Shown here piece by piece: positions 34,368-45,173 of a stretch of DNA of 64,000 bases. Source of the stretch: Liolophura sinensis (lineage: Eukaryota; Mollusca; Polyplacophora; Chitonida; Chitonidae); assembly GCF_032854445.1 (NCBI RefSeq), contig NC_088306.1, positions 27,811,764 to 27,875,763 of the forward strand, in the 5' to 3' direction. Each line of letters begins with the position of its first letter. Positions within the stretch are counted from its first letter, which is position 1. Under the pieces are notes generated by a model. The model saw only the letters and a program-made list of their open reading frames with translations. It had not been told where the DNA came from and searched no databases. Made by a program: the position numbers and the translations under genes.

Positions 34368-34803
34368 TTTCATCGTGTTTAATTAGATCGCCATTTTGGA
34401 TATATGAACAATTGCAATCAAAGCGCGACTGAGATACATATTTTTTTTTTATCGACAACTGATATTCTAGCATGGCACACGATTTGAATACTGATTTCAC
34501 TCAGTCGCCTAGAAATGCATTGCGTCTTTCCAACATCCTTGACTGCTTCTCTCTGCATGATTCCGTCCTAATTTCGTACTTTACATAATTTCTTAATTAC
34601 GAATGTCTGTTTCTGTTCATAGATGTACACGAATTGAATAATAATTTCTCTCATTCACCTAGAAAATTCCTTGCGCCTTTCTAACATCACTGAAGATAAT
34701 TAGAGTTAAACATCGTTGCGGGAATTGGCCTTGCCATTATTGACCTGGGACTTCCATCTTGGTTGACTGGATGGTATAGCAATGTCTAGTTCGACACATG
34801 GGT
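34368..34803 (-). repeat. Dispersed repeat R2, copy 5
   Basis: Reverse-complement R2 blocks are present (TTAGATCGCCATTTTGGATA, TTATCGACAACTGATATTCT, ACTCAGTCGCCTAGAAATGC). An internal partial duplication near 34610-34690 repeats the CACCTAGAAA..TTGCG..TTTC block. Confidence 0.78.
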
Positions 34804-34914
34804 GCCGCTTCTGAGTCAAGATTCGTCCCTACGAGTTATACAGAGCAGATCGACGTACGCCATGTAAACACTCTATTGATTGACTGGTTGATTACATTGT
34901 TGACTGGTTGACTG

Positions 34915-34997
34915 ACTGGTTGATTAATTCATTAATTCATAACTTAATTGACGACCTACCCAAGAGTATTTGACTTACGTAAGACGGCAAGCAGAAT

Positions 34998-35039
<42 letters not shown>
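34915..35039 (-). repeat. SINE-like tail fragment and TA microsatellite
   Basis: GACGACCTACCCAAGAGTAT TTGACTTACG resembles a decayed family 1 core. A (TA)n run follows at about 34996-35039. No gene is seen from 35040 to 35727. Confidence 0.6.
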
Positions 35040-35041
<2 letters not shown>

Positions 35042-35727
35042 TAACCAGAATAATATTTATATTAAATCCAGCCTTTGGCAATTAAACGACGGATATTTCC
35101 CAGATGTAAAGCATATAGACGTTCAAGCCAAAGTTGCCATCGCGTGACAAGAAATATAGAATATTAGGTTTGAGTAACTAGATATTAAGCCTTGTGGGAT
35201 TTTATCATTATATTTGTACATTAAAGGCCAAGCATAGCTATAATCATATCACTAGGCATACGTATCACGTTGTGATGTTGACGGTGGGACCCGTGACGCT
35301 CTACTATAACTACAAAGTCTCTACTACGTGTGTTTGTGATGAACTTATTCCGAACCTGATAGCATGGCCGAAAACTATCTGTTTAATAGAAAATGAATAA
35401 ATCGCTCCGCAACGTTGAAAACAACGAGTGTTGTGTAAATTTGACATCATCGAAAAGAATATATTGACAACAGGAGCGATTTTTAAAATCCATTGCTGTC
35501 TAATTCGACAAGTTGTGCAGTGTAGGCTGTTTCTACTGCGGCTCGAGAATTCGTATCAAAAGCTTGAAAAATAATTAGAACATTGTAGTTTACGTACAGA
35601 TATGACCGCTGCTTCTCAATCACGAGAGGTTGATCATCGTACACCTTGGCTAATCAAAATTAAACCGTCTTAAACGTCTTAATTCGGCCCTTGACTTGGG
35701 ACGGCCGGAGTCGTCCGGAGTTAACGT

Positions 35728-35883
35728 ATTCTCCGGCCGTACGTGGAAAGGCCTGCCAGCAACCTGTGGATGTTCGTGGGTTTCCCCCGGCTCTGGTCGG
35801 TTTCCTCCACCATAATACTGGCCGCTGTCGTAGGCCTATATATAAGTGAAATATTCTTAAGTACGGCGTAAAACACCATCAGA

Positions 35884-35935
<52 letters not shown>
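35728..35935 (+). mobile_element. SINE family 1, head-truncated, left arm of an inverted pair
   Basis: The body starts at TCTCCGGCCGTACGTGGAAA and ends in a long AAATA array. It is followed at 35936-36020 by about 85 bp that recurs in inverted orientation at 38078-38166 beside another SINE. Confidence 0.85.
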
Positions 35936-36020
35936 AGCCCCTCTCTTTTATGCATATTTTCGTCAACTGTCGGAAATGACGTCTTCGATGAACAAACTGG
36001 GAACGTGGAACAGCTTAGCG
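35933..36020 (+). repeat. Inverted repeat arm, left
   Basis: This stretch of about 88 bp (TAATAGCCCCTCTCTTTTAT through GAACAGCTTAGCGT) is the reverse complement of 38078-38166 with about five differences. It includes GTCGGAAATGACGTCTTCG, also found at 19650-19668 after another SINE. Confidence 0.88.
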
Positions 36021-36049
36021 TCCCCAGGGTAGGGGATGACAGGTAGGAA

Positions 36050-36170
36050 TGCCAGGCCTATACATAAGTGAAATATGCTTGAGTACGGCGTAAAACACCA
36101 ATCAAATAAATAGATAAATTTAATAAGGTAGCAGGTTCGAATCTAGCCCCGGCTGATTCTTGACAGACAT
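36050..36170 (+). mobile_element. SINE family 1 tail fragment and tRNA-like remnant
   Basis: TATACATAAGTGAAATATGC, the core TTGAGTACGGCGTAAAACAC and a short AAATA tail (to about 36121) are followed by GCAGGTTCGAATCTAGCC, a good B-box match with no A-box or clover-leaf partner. Confidence 0.65.
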
Positions 36171-36189
36171 CGCATATAAGGGATTGGTT

Positions 36190-36330
36190 CTTGGTTTATT
36201 TATTGATTTATTTATTTGGTTCATGCTCCACGCTATACCTATGATTTTTCATTTATACGATGACAATCATTTTTTTTTGGCGGAGGAAGTTTGGGTGCTC
36301 GGTGTAAACCACCGACCTTTGGAAAAATAT
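36190..36330 (-). repeat. Other SINE-like repeat (R4)
   Basis: An (ATTT)n tail and a body with GTAAACCACCGACCTTTGG are present. The same block recurs at 40922, 44102, 54750 and, diverged, 61525, usually next to an (ATTT)n tract, so it is a separate tRNA-SINE-like family. Confidence 0.55.
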
Positions 36331-36802
36331 TGACGAACTTTCTCACAAAGGACCGAACGTACATGTCCACTATATTGGCGGAAAAGGAGCGATCTTCCAG
36401 GAACAGGCTTTCTGTGTAAACGGACACAGGAGCGTCCAGCGTCCGCTTATTGCCAACGAGGACCCACAAGCTGAGGAAACTAGGGAATTCTCGGGCAAGG
36501 CGTTTTAAAACAACAATAAAATGACACTTCGTTCACGACAATCCATTGGGTCTATTTCCGTGAAATTAAGTACTAAGTCCTGTAAGCTGGCGGCTTTATA
36601 ATCCCAAAACATTAAATTGCTTAGGGGAGGAAATTCATTTTCGGGGGTCTGTGAACTGTCTGCACCCTTTGGCCTGGCTTTTTAGTTAAGAAGTAAGGTA
36701 ACATATGCTATCTATATGCACGAGAATAGCACCATCTCTGACCCAACTGAGTGATCACGCGCTGGTTAGGACTACAAATTTTATTACATCAGACTTCACA
36801 CT

Positions 36803-36826
36803 ATTTACCCCACGTTTGGGGTAAAT
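36803..36826. repeat. Perfect 10-bp-stem hairpin
   Basis: ATTTACCCCA-CGTT-TGGGGTAAAT has a perfect stem and a 4-nt loop. There is no U-tract or gene end next to it, so it is not called a terminator. Confidence 0.6.
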
Positions 36827-36958
36827 TTTGTATGGCATGCTGTGAAGTATATAGGAATACACTGGGGTTTAAGCAGACCTTACACACTTGAAAATGGCGT
36901 TAAAAGCCTTTACTACTGTTAGCATTATCGGAACCAGCTTAGCGCTTCTCTCCACGCA

Positions 36959-36984
36959 CCCCCCCCCCCCCCCCCCCCCCCCCC
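36959..36984 (+). repeat. Poly-C run of 26
   Basis: This is an uninterrupted C homopolymer, possibly variable in length and prone to assembly error. Confidence 0.9.
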
Positions 36985-37045
36985 ACCATCTCCCAAAGAG
37001 AACACTGCAGTAAACCAAATGAGCATCGCTAGAGTTTCCACTATA

Positions 37046-37243
37046 ATGCTTAACAACTGTACGCCTTTTATTTTTGTGGTTTTATTTTTTGAGATACCGG
37101 TACCCGCAGTTTACAGTGAGTCGAAAACTCATCCGTGTTACCAATTTCAACCAGTCGAGTTATTTTTAAAACCTGAAAGCCCACCCGTTTCCGCTAACGT
37201 CACTATTTCTCCTTTTGGCCATACGTGCGGATTGTACGAGTGA
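37046..37243 (+). CDS. Candidate small secreted protein or signal-peptide exon
   Basis: An open frame of 65 residues begins MLNNCTPFIFVVLFFEIPVP AVYS, a plausible secretory signal with cleavage near residue 24, followed by a hydrophilic stretch with two cysteines and one NVT sequon. A donor-like TACA|GTGAGT falls at the end of the signal, so it could instead be a first exon. No homologue is recognised and the length is within chance, so this is a weak call. Confidence 0.2.
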   Translation: MLNNCTPFIFVVLFFEIPVPAVYSESKTHPCYQFQPVELFLKPESPPVSANVTISPFGHTCGLYE

Positions 37244-37320
37244 CACAACACCATGATTTCGGCTGCTCTAACAAGGCGTACAACATGGCAGCGTAAAAAC
37301 CCTAGATTAAAAGTTGATTA

Positions 37321-37593
37321 TATTTATTTATTTATTTATTTATTTGATTTTGTTTTTACGCCGTACTAAAGAATATTTCACTTATACGACGGTGGCCAGC
37401 ATTATGGTGGGAGTATACCGGTAATAGCCCGGGGGAAACTCACGACCATCCGTTGGTTGCTGGCAGACCTTCCACGTACGGCCGTAGAGAAAGCCAGCAT
37501 GAGCTGGACTTGAACTCACACCGACCGCATTGGTGGGAGGCGTTTGGGTCATTACGCTGCACTAGTGCGCTAACGAACTGAGCCACGGAGGCC
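37321..37593 (-). mobile_element. Full-length SINE family 1 with 12-bp target duplication
   Basis: On the minus strand it reads GGCCTCCGTGGCTCAGTTCG TTAGCGCACTAGTGCAGCG, the B-box-like GAGTTCAAGTCCAGC, the full body, the core tail and the AAATA array. The exact direct repeat AAAAGTTGATTA flanks it at 37309-37320 and 37594-37605. Confidence 0.94.
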
Positions 37594-38077
37594 AAAAGTT
37601 GATTACAGATTAACCACACCGGTCAAAAGAATAGCCTTTATCATGTAGGCCTCTTCCTACCTGTCATCCGAAATAACTGAGAAAAGGCCTATGTCATATG
37701 TGTTGTCTTCTCTTTGAATTTTTTCCCTCATCATGCGCTACATCGCGGTTTTTTTTTTATTGGTAATGACTCTAGGTCGGTCAACCACAGATGATATAAG
37801 CTAGATGAATCTGCCTGTGTGGACTGCTCAGAGGCCCACATCATTGACATGTAAGCAAATGGAGAATTAAGTGTAGCCTTAAGCCAGATGTTTAAATACA
37901 GAGTTTCCTACCGAGCAACTGGACGTGGGAGAAATGAGGCAGTTTGCCTTGAGTGACCACGCCAAACCAGTGCCAGCGATAAACAAGGTTTTATCTCTCA
38001 TTCGTAACGACAGGCTATTGCGAGGTCAGCATTCAAGGGATCTTTAAGCTTCGACTCAACCTAAAAAAACTGGCCAT

Positions 38078-38166
38078 ACGCTAAGCTGTTCCAGTGTTCC
38101 CAGTTTGTTCATCGAAGACGTCATTTCCGACAGTTGACAAAAACGTACATAAAAGAGAGGGGCTAT
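38078..38166 (-). repeat. Inverted repeat arm, right
   Basis: This is the reverse complement of 35933-36020 and also abuts a SINE tail, so the arrangement SINE-flank ... flank-SINE is mirrored across about 2 kb. The block CTACCTGTCATCC at about 37655-37668 likewise mirrors GGATGACAGGTAG at about 36034-36047. Confidence 0.88.
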
Positions 38167-38432
38167 TATTTATTTATTTATTTGCTTCGTGTTTTACGCC
38201 GTACTCAAGAATATTTCACATATTTTACTACCGCGGCCAGTATTATGGTGGGAGGAAACCGAACAGGGCCGGGGGAAACCCACGACAATCCGCAGGTTAC
38301 TGGTAGACTTCGACAGGTACGGCCGAAGAGGAAGTCAGCGTGACCTGAAGTCACAGTGACCGCTTTGGTGAGAGGCTCCTGTGTGACTGCTCCAAACTGA
38401 TGTACTATAAACTCTCTCGGCCATGGAGGCCT
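38167..38432 (-). mobile_element. Full-length SINE family 1 (diverged head)
   Basis: It runs from the (ATTT)n tail and CGTGTTTTACGCCGTACTCAAG to CTCGGCCATGGAGGCC at the head. The imperfect flanks GAGAGGGGCTAT (38155) and GAGAGGCTAT (38434) may be the target duplication. No gene is seen from 38433 to 39094; an 88-codon frame at 38623-38889 is within chance. Confidence 0.85.
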
Positions 38433-39094
38433 GTGAGAGGCTATCAAGAGATGCCTCAAAAGTGAAATTTTTTTTTTCACATTTTTGGCATGTCCATACT
38501 TATTTGTCTTAAAACCACACTTTTCGTTTTACGATAGCTTTTCATTTATCCTTTAGGGCTGAACGAGATACACGTAATTATGACTGTAGACAGCTCAGAA
38601 GACCATTTTGTTTAAGGTTCCCATGGAGCTTTCTGATGCTGCCATTTTTTATGAAATGACCGAAAAACTAAGAGTAATTGACTCTAACCTTTTTCAGCTG
38701 ACAACTGAAGGTTATAGAAGGTTGCGATGCCACATAACTCAGTGGGACAATCAAAAAACTACGACGGAGTACAACGGGTTCCAACTACATCTGAGCTGCG
38801 CCGATTTTCGCACACAAAAGCGTTTACGACCTAGAGCAGCTGTTGAGTTGGGTCATAAGCTCCTTTGTTTTCCGAGATTGACGGATTAACGTTTCGGATG
38901 TTAAATCTTTGTTGACACCATGCCATTTGTTCACAGAATACAACCAAGATGAATGGAACAAAACACCTGTCATTTTTATCCTGTGTAGTATACATGATGG
39001 ACATTTGCCAGTAGGGAAGCTTTCCCACCTACAGTAATTCGGACGTAACCTATGAAGTATGTTATATTGTTGATTCATACCTTTGTCATGTTTT

Positions 39095-39740
39095 AAGAAA
39101 AACGTTATGTAGTTACACATGTGCTACATGAAAAACGCTATGTAGTTACACATGTGCTATATGAAAAACGTTATGTAGTTACACATGTGCTACATGAAAA
39201 ACGTTATGTAGTTACACATGTGCTACGAGAAAGCGTTATGCAGTTACTCATGTGCCCATGTGTTACATGAAAAATGTTATGTAGTTACACATGTGCTCAT
39301 GTGTTACACGAAAAACGTTATGTAGTTACACATGTGCTACGAAAAAGCCTTATGTAGTTACACATGTGCTACAGGAAAAACGTTATGTAGTTACACCTGT
39401 GTTATAGGAAAAACTTATGTAGTTACACATGATGTGTTACAGGAAAAACCTTATGTAGTTACACATGTGCTACAGGAAAAACGTTATGTAGTTACACGTC
39501 CTACAGGAAAAATGTTATGTAGTTACTCATGCCCTGCATGAAAACTGTTGTGTAGTTACACATGTGCTACAGGAAAAACGGTATATGGTCACACATGTCC
39601 TTCAGGAAAAAGGCTATGTAGACACACATGTCCTACAAGAAAGGCGTTATATAGACACACATGTACTAGAAGGAAAACATTATGAAGTCACACATGTGTT
39701 ACAGGAAAAACGTTATGTAGTTACATATGTGCTACATGGC
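39095..39740. repeat. 33-bp tandem repeat, about 19 copies
   Basis: The unit reads GTTATGTAGTTACACATGTG followed by CTACAGGAAAAAC. Variation is concentrated in the CTACATG/CTACAGG segment, and two units have 3-12 bp insertions. Each unit holds an E-box-like CACATGTG. Short open frames (11-residue period) result from the multiple-of-three length. Confidence 0.93.
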
Positions 39741-39804
39741 TTGTGGAACTCCAGGTCCTACGTTGCGTGTAATCTGCCACTATTTAAGCGCTTACATCAA
39801 AAAT

Positions 39805-39940
39805 TAGAACAAAACCCTAACTGAGGTAAACTAACAAGAGGCTGTATTTCACCGGTTGCGTGTGATCATTAGTCAACTGTCATACTGTCGTATCTGCTCT
39901 GGTTTTACTCCCTATACCGTAAATCTTTTATGTCGACATC
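39805..39940 (+). repeat. Dispersed repeat R3
   Basis: It begins TAACTGAGGTAAACTAACAAG and continues through TGCTCTGGTTTTACTCCCT. It is the most complete R3 copy because it links the two halves seen separately elsewhere. No gene is seen from 39941 to 40837. Confidence 0.65.
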
Positions 39941-40837
39941 GATCCACTCTTCAGTTGTAAAAAGCAAAGGGTCTGGAAAGCTTGCTTGACTTTGAATAAC
40001 GGGTAAGTATGGAGAAATAAAGCAGGATTTATGGCCATTGTATGGCCCTTTGTACCTCAGAGTGTTGTTTTAGATACTGAACAAGATAAATTCACTATAA
40101 GGGGGTTGTTACAGTGTTATTCGCTCACAACTCGTTTGCAAGTCCTTTTTTATTTCGTCAAATATATTGAAATATATGTAGTGGATCAGGTAAAGCGAAA
40201 TTTCAGGAAGGTCTCATTACAAAAAAGCTTCATGAAGGTATCTTTCTGAATGCGGCGCAGGGAACGTTGGCAAGGTCACCTGGAACACATGGGAAACCTG
40301 TACAGCAACAGTCTACAACGAATCGTTTAATCGAGTGTTCAGTATCATTTTAAAATGCTCTCATTTTTCAATTTTTATTGCATCTATTGACACCATCGCA
40401 ATATCTTGGACTAGCCACGATCCCATCTCTTTTGTTACCACGGCTACGTCTTGGTAATGACAGCGTTATGGCACGAGTACGAGCAGTTTCTTGTTACCAC
40501 GCGAGCTTCACCACCTGGTGCCTGATTAAAACGTCATATGGTTCACCTCCATATAAAGCCTCTGAAATTCCATAAAGTGGAATGCTGAAAGTCAGTCTTG
40601 GTGCAATACTATCTTTAAAAAGTTGCTTGTGAAATACAGACTTTCAGAAGTCCCATGTGAAGCACAGCCTTTAGGCAGTTGCATATGAAAAAAAAATACT
40701 TTATTATTTATTCATTCAATCATTCACTGATTTCAATGCATTGGTTAAAGTGTTAGCGAAAAGTGGCGGCTTACTTGGGGCGCATCCATTTCCTCCAACA
40801 AATCTGACCGTCATTGCATATAAATGATAGATTCATT

Positions 40838-41000
40838 ATTTATTTTATTTATTTATTTATTTATTTATTAGTATTACTTGACTGCAAGCACAAGGCATTT
40901 CATGTAGTTGATGTAGATGTGAGTAAACCACCGACCTTTGGCAGGTACCTGACAAACCTGACAATTTGTTATGAGTATTGGTGATGGCAGAGTTCAAGTG
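40838..41000 (-). repeat. R4-type SINE-like repeat
   Basis: An (ATTT)n tract is followed by GAGTAAACCACCGACCTTTGG CAGGTACC, as in the other R4 copies. A TA run lies at 41258-41279. A stretch at about 41370-41430 carries a minus-strand B-box-like GTGCGAATCCCGC. No gene is supported from 41001 to 42558. Confidence 0.55.
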
Positions 41001-42558
41001 TCTTCACATTATCAGGTAAATGGTGATATATATCATCATTTATCGGTGGTGAAATGCAAGAAATCACCAGATTATTGCCGTTTGTCATGCCTTTTGTAAA
41101 CAGCAAGGTTTTTGTGACATCAATGAAACGCTTTATGGTGGCAAAAACACGTTTAATAGTGACCATTAAGAGAAAGATGATGCATGAAAATATATGACAA
41201 CAGAGAGATCTAAACCAAACGATTGTCATTAATTAATTAGTAATGGTAGCATGGTGTTGATATATATATATATATATATGCAATAAGGCTATAATGTTCT
41301 AGGACATCGTTTATATTGCAATGTACGGTTTCGGATATATACCCAGAGATAAAACCAACGTCCTGACACAAAGCCACTTTGGAATCAGCGAGAGCGGGAT
41401 TCGCACTTGTTGGCCCAGGACCTGCTACTTGGCTGACTGAACAACTTAGGCGAGTTGATCCCCACAGTTGGCGACTCGCGATAATATACGCAGTAAAAGC
41501 TCCCAACAGTCATGGGATCAAACGCCAAGCAAACACTGAATTTAGCGCTACAAAGGTAAGATTCTGTGGTTACAAGATAAGGATGAAAACATGCAGCCTG
41601 AAAATACAGTGCGCCTTCTGTAATACTGTCTCATTAAAGGAGTCGAATTTGCACACATCCTATCTCTGTAGACATAGGTAGACATAGACTCATGTGAAAT
41701 GAGTATAATGGAGAGAGCTTCAACATGGAAGAAGAAAAACAAAAAAACTACTGATGACAAAAAGAGGAGGAAAGATATAACGGTAAATACAACGTGCAAT
41801 GAAAAAGAGAACGATTGACAAAAATCCAAAAAGAAACAGAAAAAGGGGCCCAGCTAGCGCTGCGAACTAGAAAATGATTGGCAATTGTGGTAACGTGGAA
41901 AAAATTGTTAAAAACACATCTTGAAAACTTTGTTTTCAAAAGGAACATTCATGAAAAGTGCAGGTTGCAGGATTTCAAATGAATTAATAAAGAACCAAGT
42001 AAATTCCTGTCGTCTTACATCTAGGCACCTTGATAAGTGAATGGGCCATGTTAAAAGGTAGGCGGTCAAAATTTCTCCGACCGACTCAACTAACCGACAG
42101 GCAGACAAACACACCGACTCTATACATAGTTACTATAAATATTATTCCTACAATATTGCTAATGTCGTGGTGAAGAGAAGATGCCGGGTAAAAAATTCAT
42201 CAACATTGATCCAATCGAATTCCTGCAATTAGTTCAGAATATCCCAATTTTACAAAATATGATACGCCAGTAGACGTGCTATCTTTTAAAAATGGCAATA
42301 AAGTTCCTAAGATTAATAAAACAGATCACAGTATAACTGTTTCAAACTTTAGAACCATTTTAACACGATAAAAAGTACAGGCAAGAGTGTGAATGGCAAT
42401 GCGTGGAGCTAATCGTGGTAAATACATACAATTGGATTTGAATAGCGAATGTGGATTTCGTTTATCAAAATTCTCTGGTATAGCCTGTTTACGAAAAATC
42501 ATTCACTTATTCATTCTAGAGCTGCTATAGATATGGAAAATGGAAATGGCATACTTAC

Positions 42559-42749
42559 GGGTATTTCGTCTCTTGACAAACGTCCCTCATACAAGGTATG
42601 TAATCGGCGCAGCAGTCTTTTCGAAAAGATCGGGCGCATTTGAGAAAATCCCGTAAACAGACTTTAACACACGACTCCGTGCCGTGGGACACCTGGACAC
42701 ATGTAGCGCTGAGTAAGAGCACGAGCACCACCACAGCTTCTGTCCGCAT
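42559..42749 (-). CDS. Small secreted cysteine-rich peptide, first coding exon
   Basis: On the minus strand the ATG at 42749 follows directly on an acceptor-like TTTGCTCCTGGCAG, implying an intron in the 5' UTR. The frame runs 63 codons plus two bases to the consensus donor CC|GTAAGT below 42559. It starts with a clear signal peptide (MRTEAVVVLVLLLSATCVQV SHG). The mature part has seven cysteines spaced C-x3-C-x6-C-x7-CC-x5-C-x4-C and many charged residues. An odd cysteine count suggests the eighth lies in a further exon, which I did not find. Reading through the donor gives an immediate stop (P then TAA). An upstream in-frame ATG would add eight residues. Cysteine-rich secreted peptides in invertebrates include defence, matrix and toxin-like families, and none is recognised here. 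Confidence 0.6.
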
Positions 42750-42783
42750 CTGCCAGGAGCAAACAAATAACATTCATGAAATG

Positions 42784-42930
42784 TCAGTTTATTTATTTAC
42801 TTATTTATTCGCTTGGTGTTTTAAGCTCAAGTATAGTCAAGAAAGACCCACTTATGTGACGCCACTCAGTTGTTTGCATAGGGGAAACTGGAGTTCAGGG
42901 AGTGACCACGTAAGCAACTCTCTTCGCCAG
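42784..42930 (-). mobile_element. SINE-like fragment
   Basis: An (ATTT)n tract and GCTTGGTGTTTTAAGCTCAAG correspond to the family tail core. The body is unlike family 1. Confidence 0.55.
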
Positions 42931-43024
42931 CTAACTGACAAACGTTCATTATCCAGAAGTATGCAACTTCTCTACAGCTATTCTCCACGGCACACTACAC
43001 ATGTTACGTCATCGGCAGAAGCTC

Positions 43025-43038
43025 GCGCCGCCTGGTGG
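43025..43038 (-). promoter_or_regulatory. CTCF-like motif
   Basis: The minus strand reads CCACCAGGCGGCGC, one mismatch from the CTCF core CCASNAGRKGGCRS. It lies about 280 bp upstream of the cysteine-rich peptide exon. Confidence 0.3.
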
Positions 43039-43079
43039 AGAAATATGTCAACCTCTTGGGTGGAAATTGTGAATTGAAT

Positions 43080-44814
43080 CATGGGAAATCTAATTGTAAA
43101 CGGCTGCTAAAAGAACTGGCCACACCTTGAAACCGAAACTCTGTATATAAAAACCACGATTTCGCTGATCATTGTTGTAATGCAGTTAAGAACCTATTGA
43201 CTATTTTTATATTTCCACGCAACTATAAAACAGTTACTATCACAGACTGTTGTCTTTTTACAAAACTTTCCTCTGTCGTATTTTTTTAAAGTCTATTTGA
43301 AAAACAACCTCGTTTGGATCCCACCATGCAACAGTCGTTTCTCAAACGTTTGCGGCACAATAGAGAGAAAGAAAAATACATGGTTGCTCAAATACGTCAC
43401 ATAATGTGAGATCGAAGAAAAGTGTTAAGTGCCCTGGAGACTAACTACAGGGAAGTTGCATGCTTTGAGGTAATGAACTTCAGCTATTACTTAAAGAAAA
43501 CATAAAAAATGATGCCCGAATTAGATGAAAGAGCCCGAAGTCTTATTTGCAAATATGGTCTTTCACATTATTGTTGACTTTTTCTTTCAGGAGAAAATGG
43601 TATTTTAAAATATGTTTGTATTGTGGGTACGATAATACTTTTAATTATATTAAAAATATAAATTTAATCAAACTCCTGGTTGAACACATTTGTTGGCTGA
43701 AAAGAAAAGAATTCTAGTGCAAATGTATTTTACATATGCTACATACTCATTTATAACATTATTAAAACAAAGACAACATACATGAGGTGGTACCACCATA
43801 CACAAATTATTTTTCATTGTTTTTTTTTTTTGCCTTTAAAGAAAAATAAATAAAAATATTGAAGACCTCATTTAAAGCTAAAATTATCTCACTTTTTCAT
43901 CAAAACTGTAATTTTTATGTTTTCTCCACGTTTAAGGCTACAGCAGAACAAGTGAGATCTGAACTCGTACTTAAATGTAAGTGTTTACAACGGGCTTTCA
44001 GTAAAGTGACAAGCGACAAGAAACTGACGGACAGTTGTGCATGTGGATTATAATTTCTCCCTTAAGCTAGGTTTATCGGTGAAGGAAGCCCCAGTGGCAG
44101 TGGTAAACCATCAGTATTTGGCAAGTTACCTACGCTAGAAAAATAATCTGTTAAATTTCACAGAAAGCCTGTTATCTGGGTGATGGTAGAATGTATTCCG
44201 TTATTGCAGCATTTTATTTTGTTAAATATAGCACACCTATTCCATTATTTCAACATAAAGATTGTGCTAAACTTACAGGATAGTATGCTGAATATAACAC
44301 AGTGTTACGTTATAATAACAGAATACATGCTAGCATCATTCAGACAACAGACTTTCTGTTAAAATTAACAGATTATTTTTTTCAGTGTATAAACATTCTC
44401 ACGTGTGACATACATACAGAGTGTAACTGGTGATCAGAATGCTGGAAGATTAGCGCTTTTCAAAGAACACAGGGCTAGGCAAGCTGGCCGCATGACCTCT
44501 GTCTATCGATTACTATCATCATGATCACATCAGATGTCACTTCAGACACAATTTTTTGTGGTTTATTTATTATTTGAATGATGTTTTCCACAACAAGAAT
44601 TTTTTTCACTTTTTACAATAGCGGTCAGCTGTGTCGATAGAGGGAAGCGGACTGCCGGGGTTAAAGTGCTGGCCTCTGACTAGTTACTATAGACACACAA
44701 CTGGATGTTAGAATCAAACAAGCCCATATTCACAACATCCGGGTTGCAGGATTTGTCGTCTTCTTGCTCTGAGGCACCTGAATGGCCGACATCAAGTGAT
44801 ATGATCCCCATGTT
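43080..44814. other. No gene seen; R4 and palindromic repeat fragments
   Basis: 44102-44130 matches the R4 block (GTAAACCATCAGTATTTGGC). 44250-44390 matches the palindromic repeat near 4650 (GACTTTCTGTTAAAATTAAC). The remainder is AT-rich and unremarkable. Confidence 0.45.
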
Positions 44815-45075
44815 AACAGTTAGAAGTCCCATGTTAAAATATAGGAAACCCATATTGAAATGTAGGTGTTTAATGTTAAAAGATAGGATTCCAATGTTAA
44901 CAGATTAGAGTCCAGCATTAAAACACAGGATCCAGTTTTAAAAGTTCAGCATTAAAAGATAGGAGTCCAGTGTTGAAAGATACATGTAGGAGTCCAGTAT
45001 TTAAAGATAGGAGTCCAGTGTTAACAGATACATGTGGATGTCCAGTTTTAAAAGATAGGAGCCCCATGTTAAAAA
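44815..45075. repeat. Degenerate 21-24-bp tandem repeat
   Basis: Roughly eleven imperfect units of the type GTTAAAAGATAGGAGTCCAGT with variable spacing. Confidence 0.75.
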
Positions 45076-45173
45076 CTTTGACCGACCCACAAACAGATCG
45101 ATTTATGTAGCTGTTAAAAACTTTCTTGCAATAAATGCTTGAAATTTAACGTCATATTGTGTTCTTGTGGCAG

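Noticed and set aside
36126-36160. Possible tRNA (GGTTCGAATCTAG B-box)
   Set aside because: There is no A-box at proper spacing and no acceptor-stem pairing, so it is a repeat remnant. The same applies to GAGTTCGAATCC (minus strand, about 21880) and GTGCGAATCCC (minus strand, about 41395).
38608-38889. 88-93 codon open frame, plus strand
   Set aside because: Its ATG context is acceptable, but the length is within chance for this composition and the product matches nothing I know.
39095-39740. CRISPR-like array
   Set aside because: Units are contiguous with no unique spacers and the context is eukaryotic, so it is a minisatellite. The same reasoning applies to the other arrays.
41379-41535. 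Coding-like plus-strand stretch ending at a donor-like AAAG|GTAAGA
   Set aside because: It overlaps a minus-strand tRNA-like remnant and has no start or acceptor, so it is more likely a repeat.
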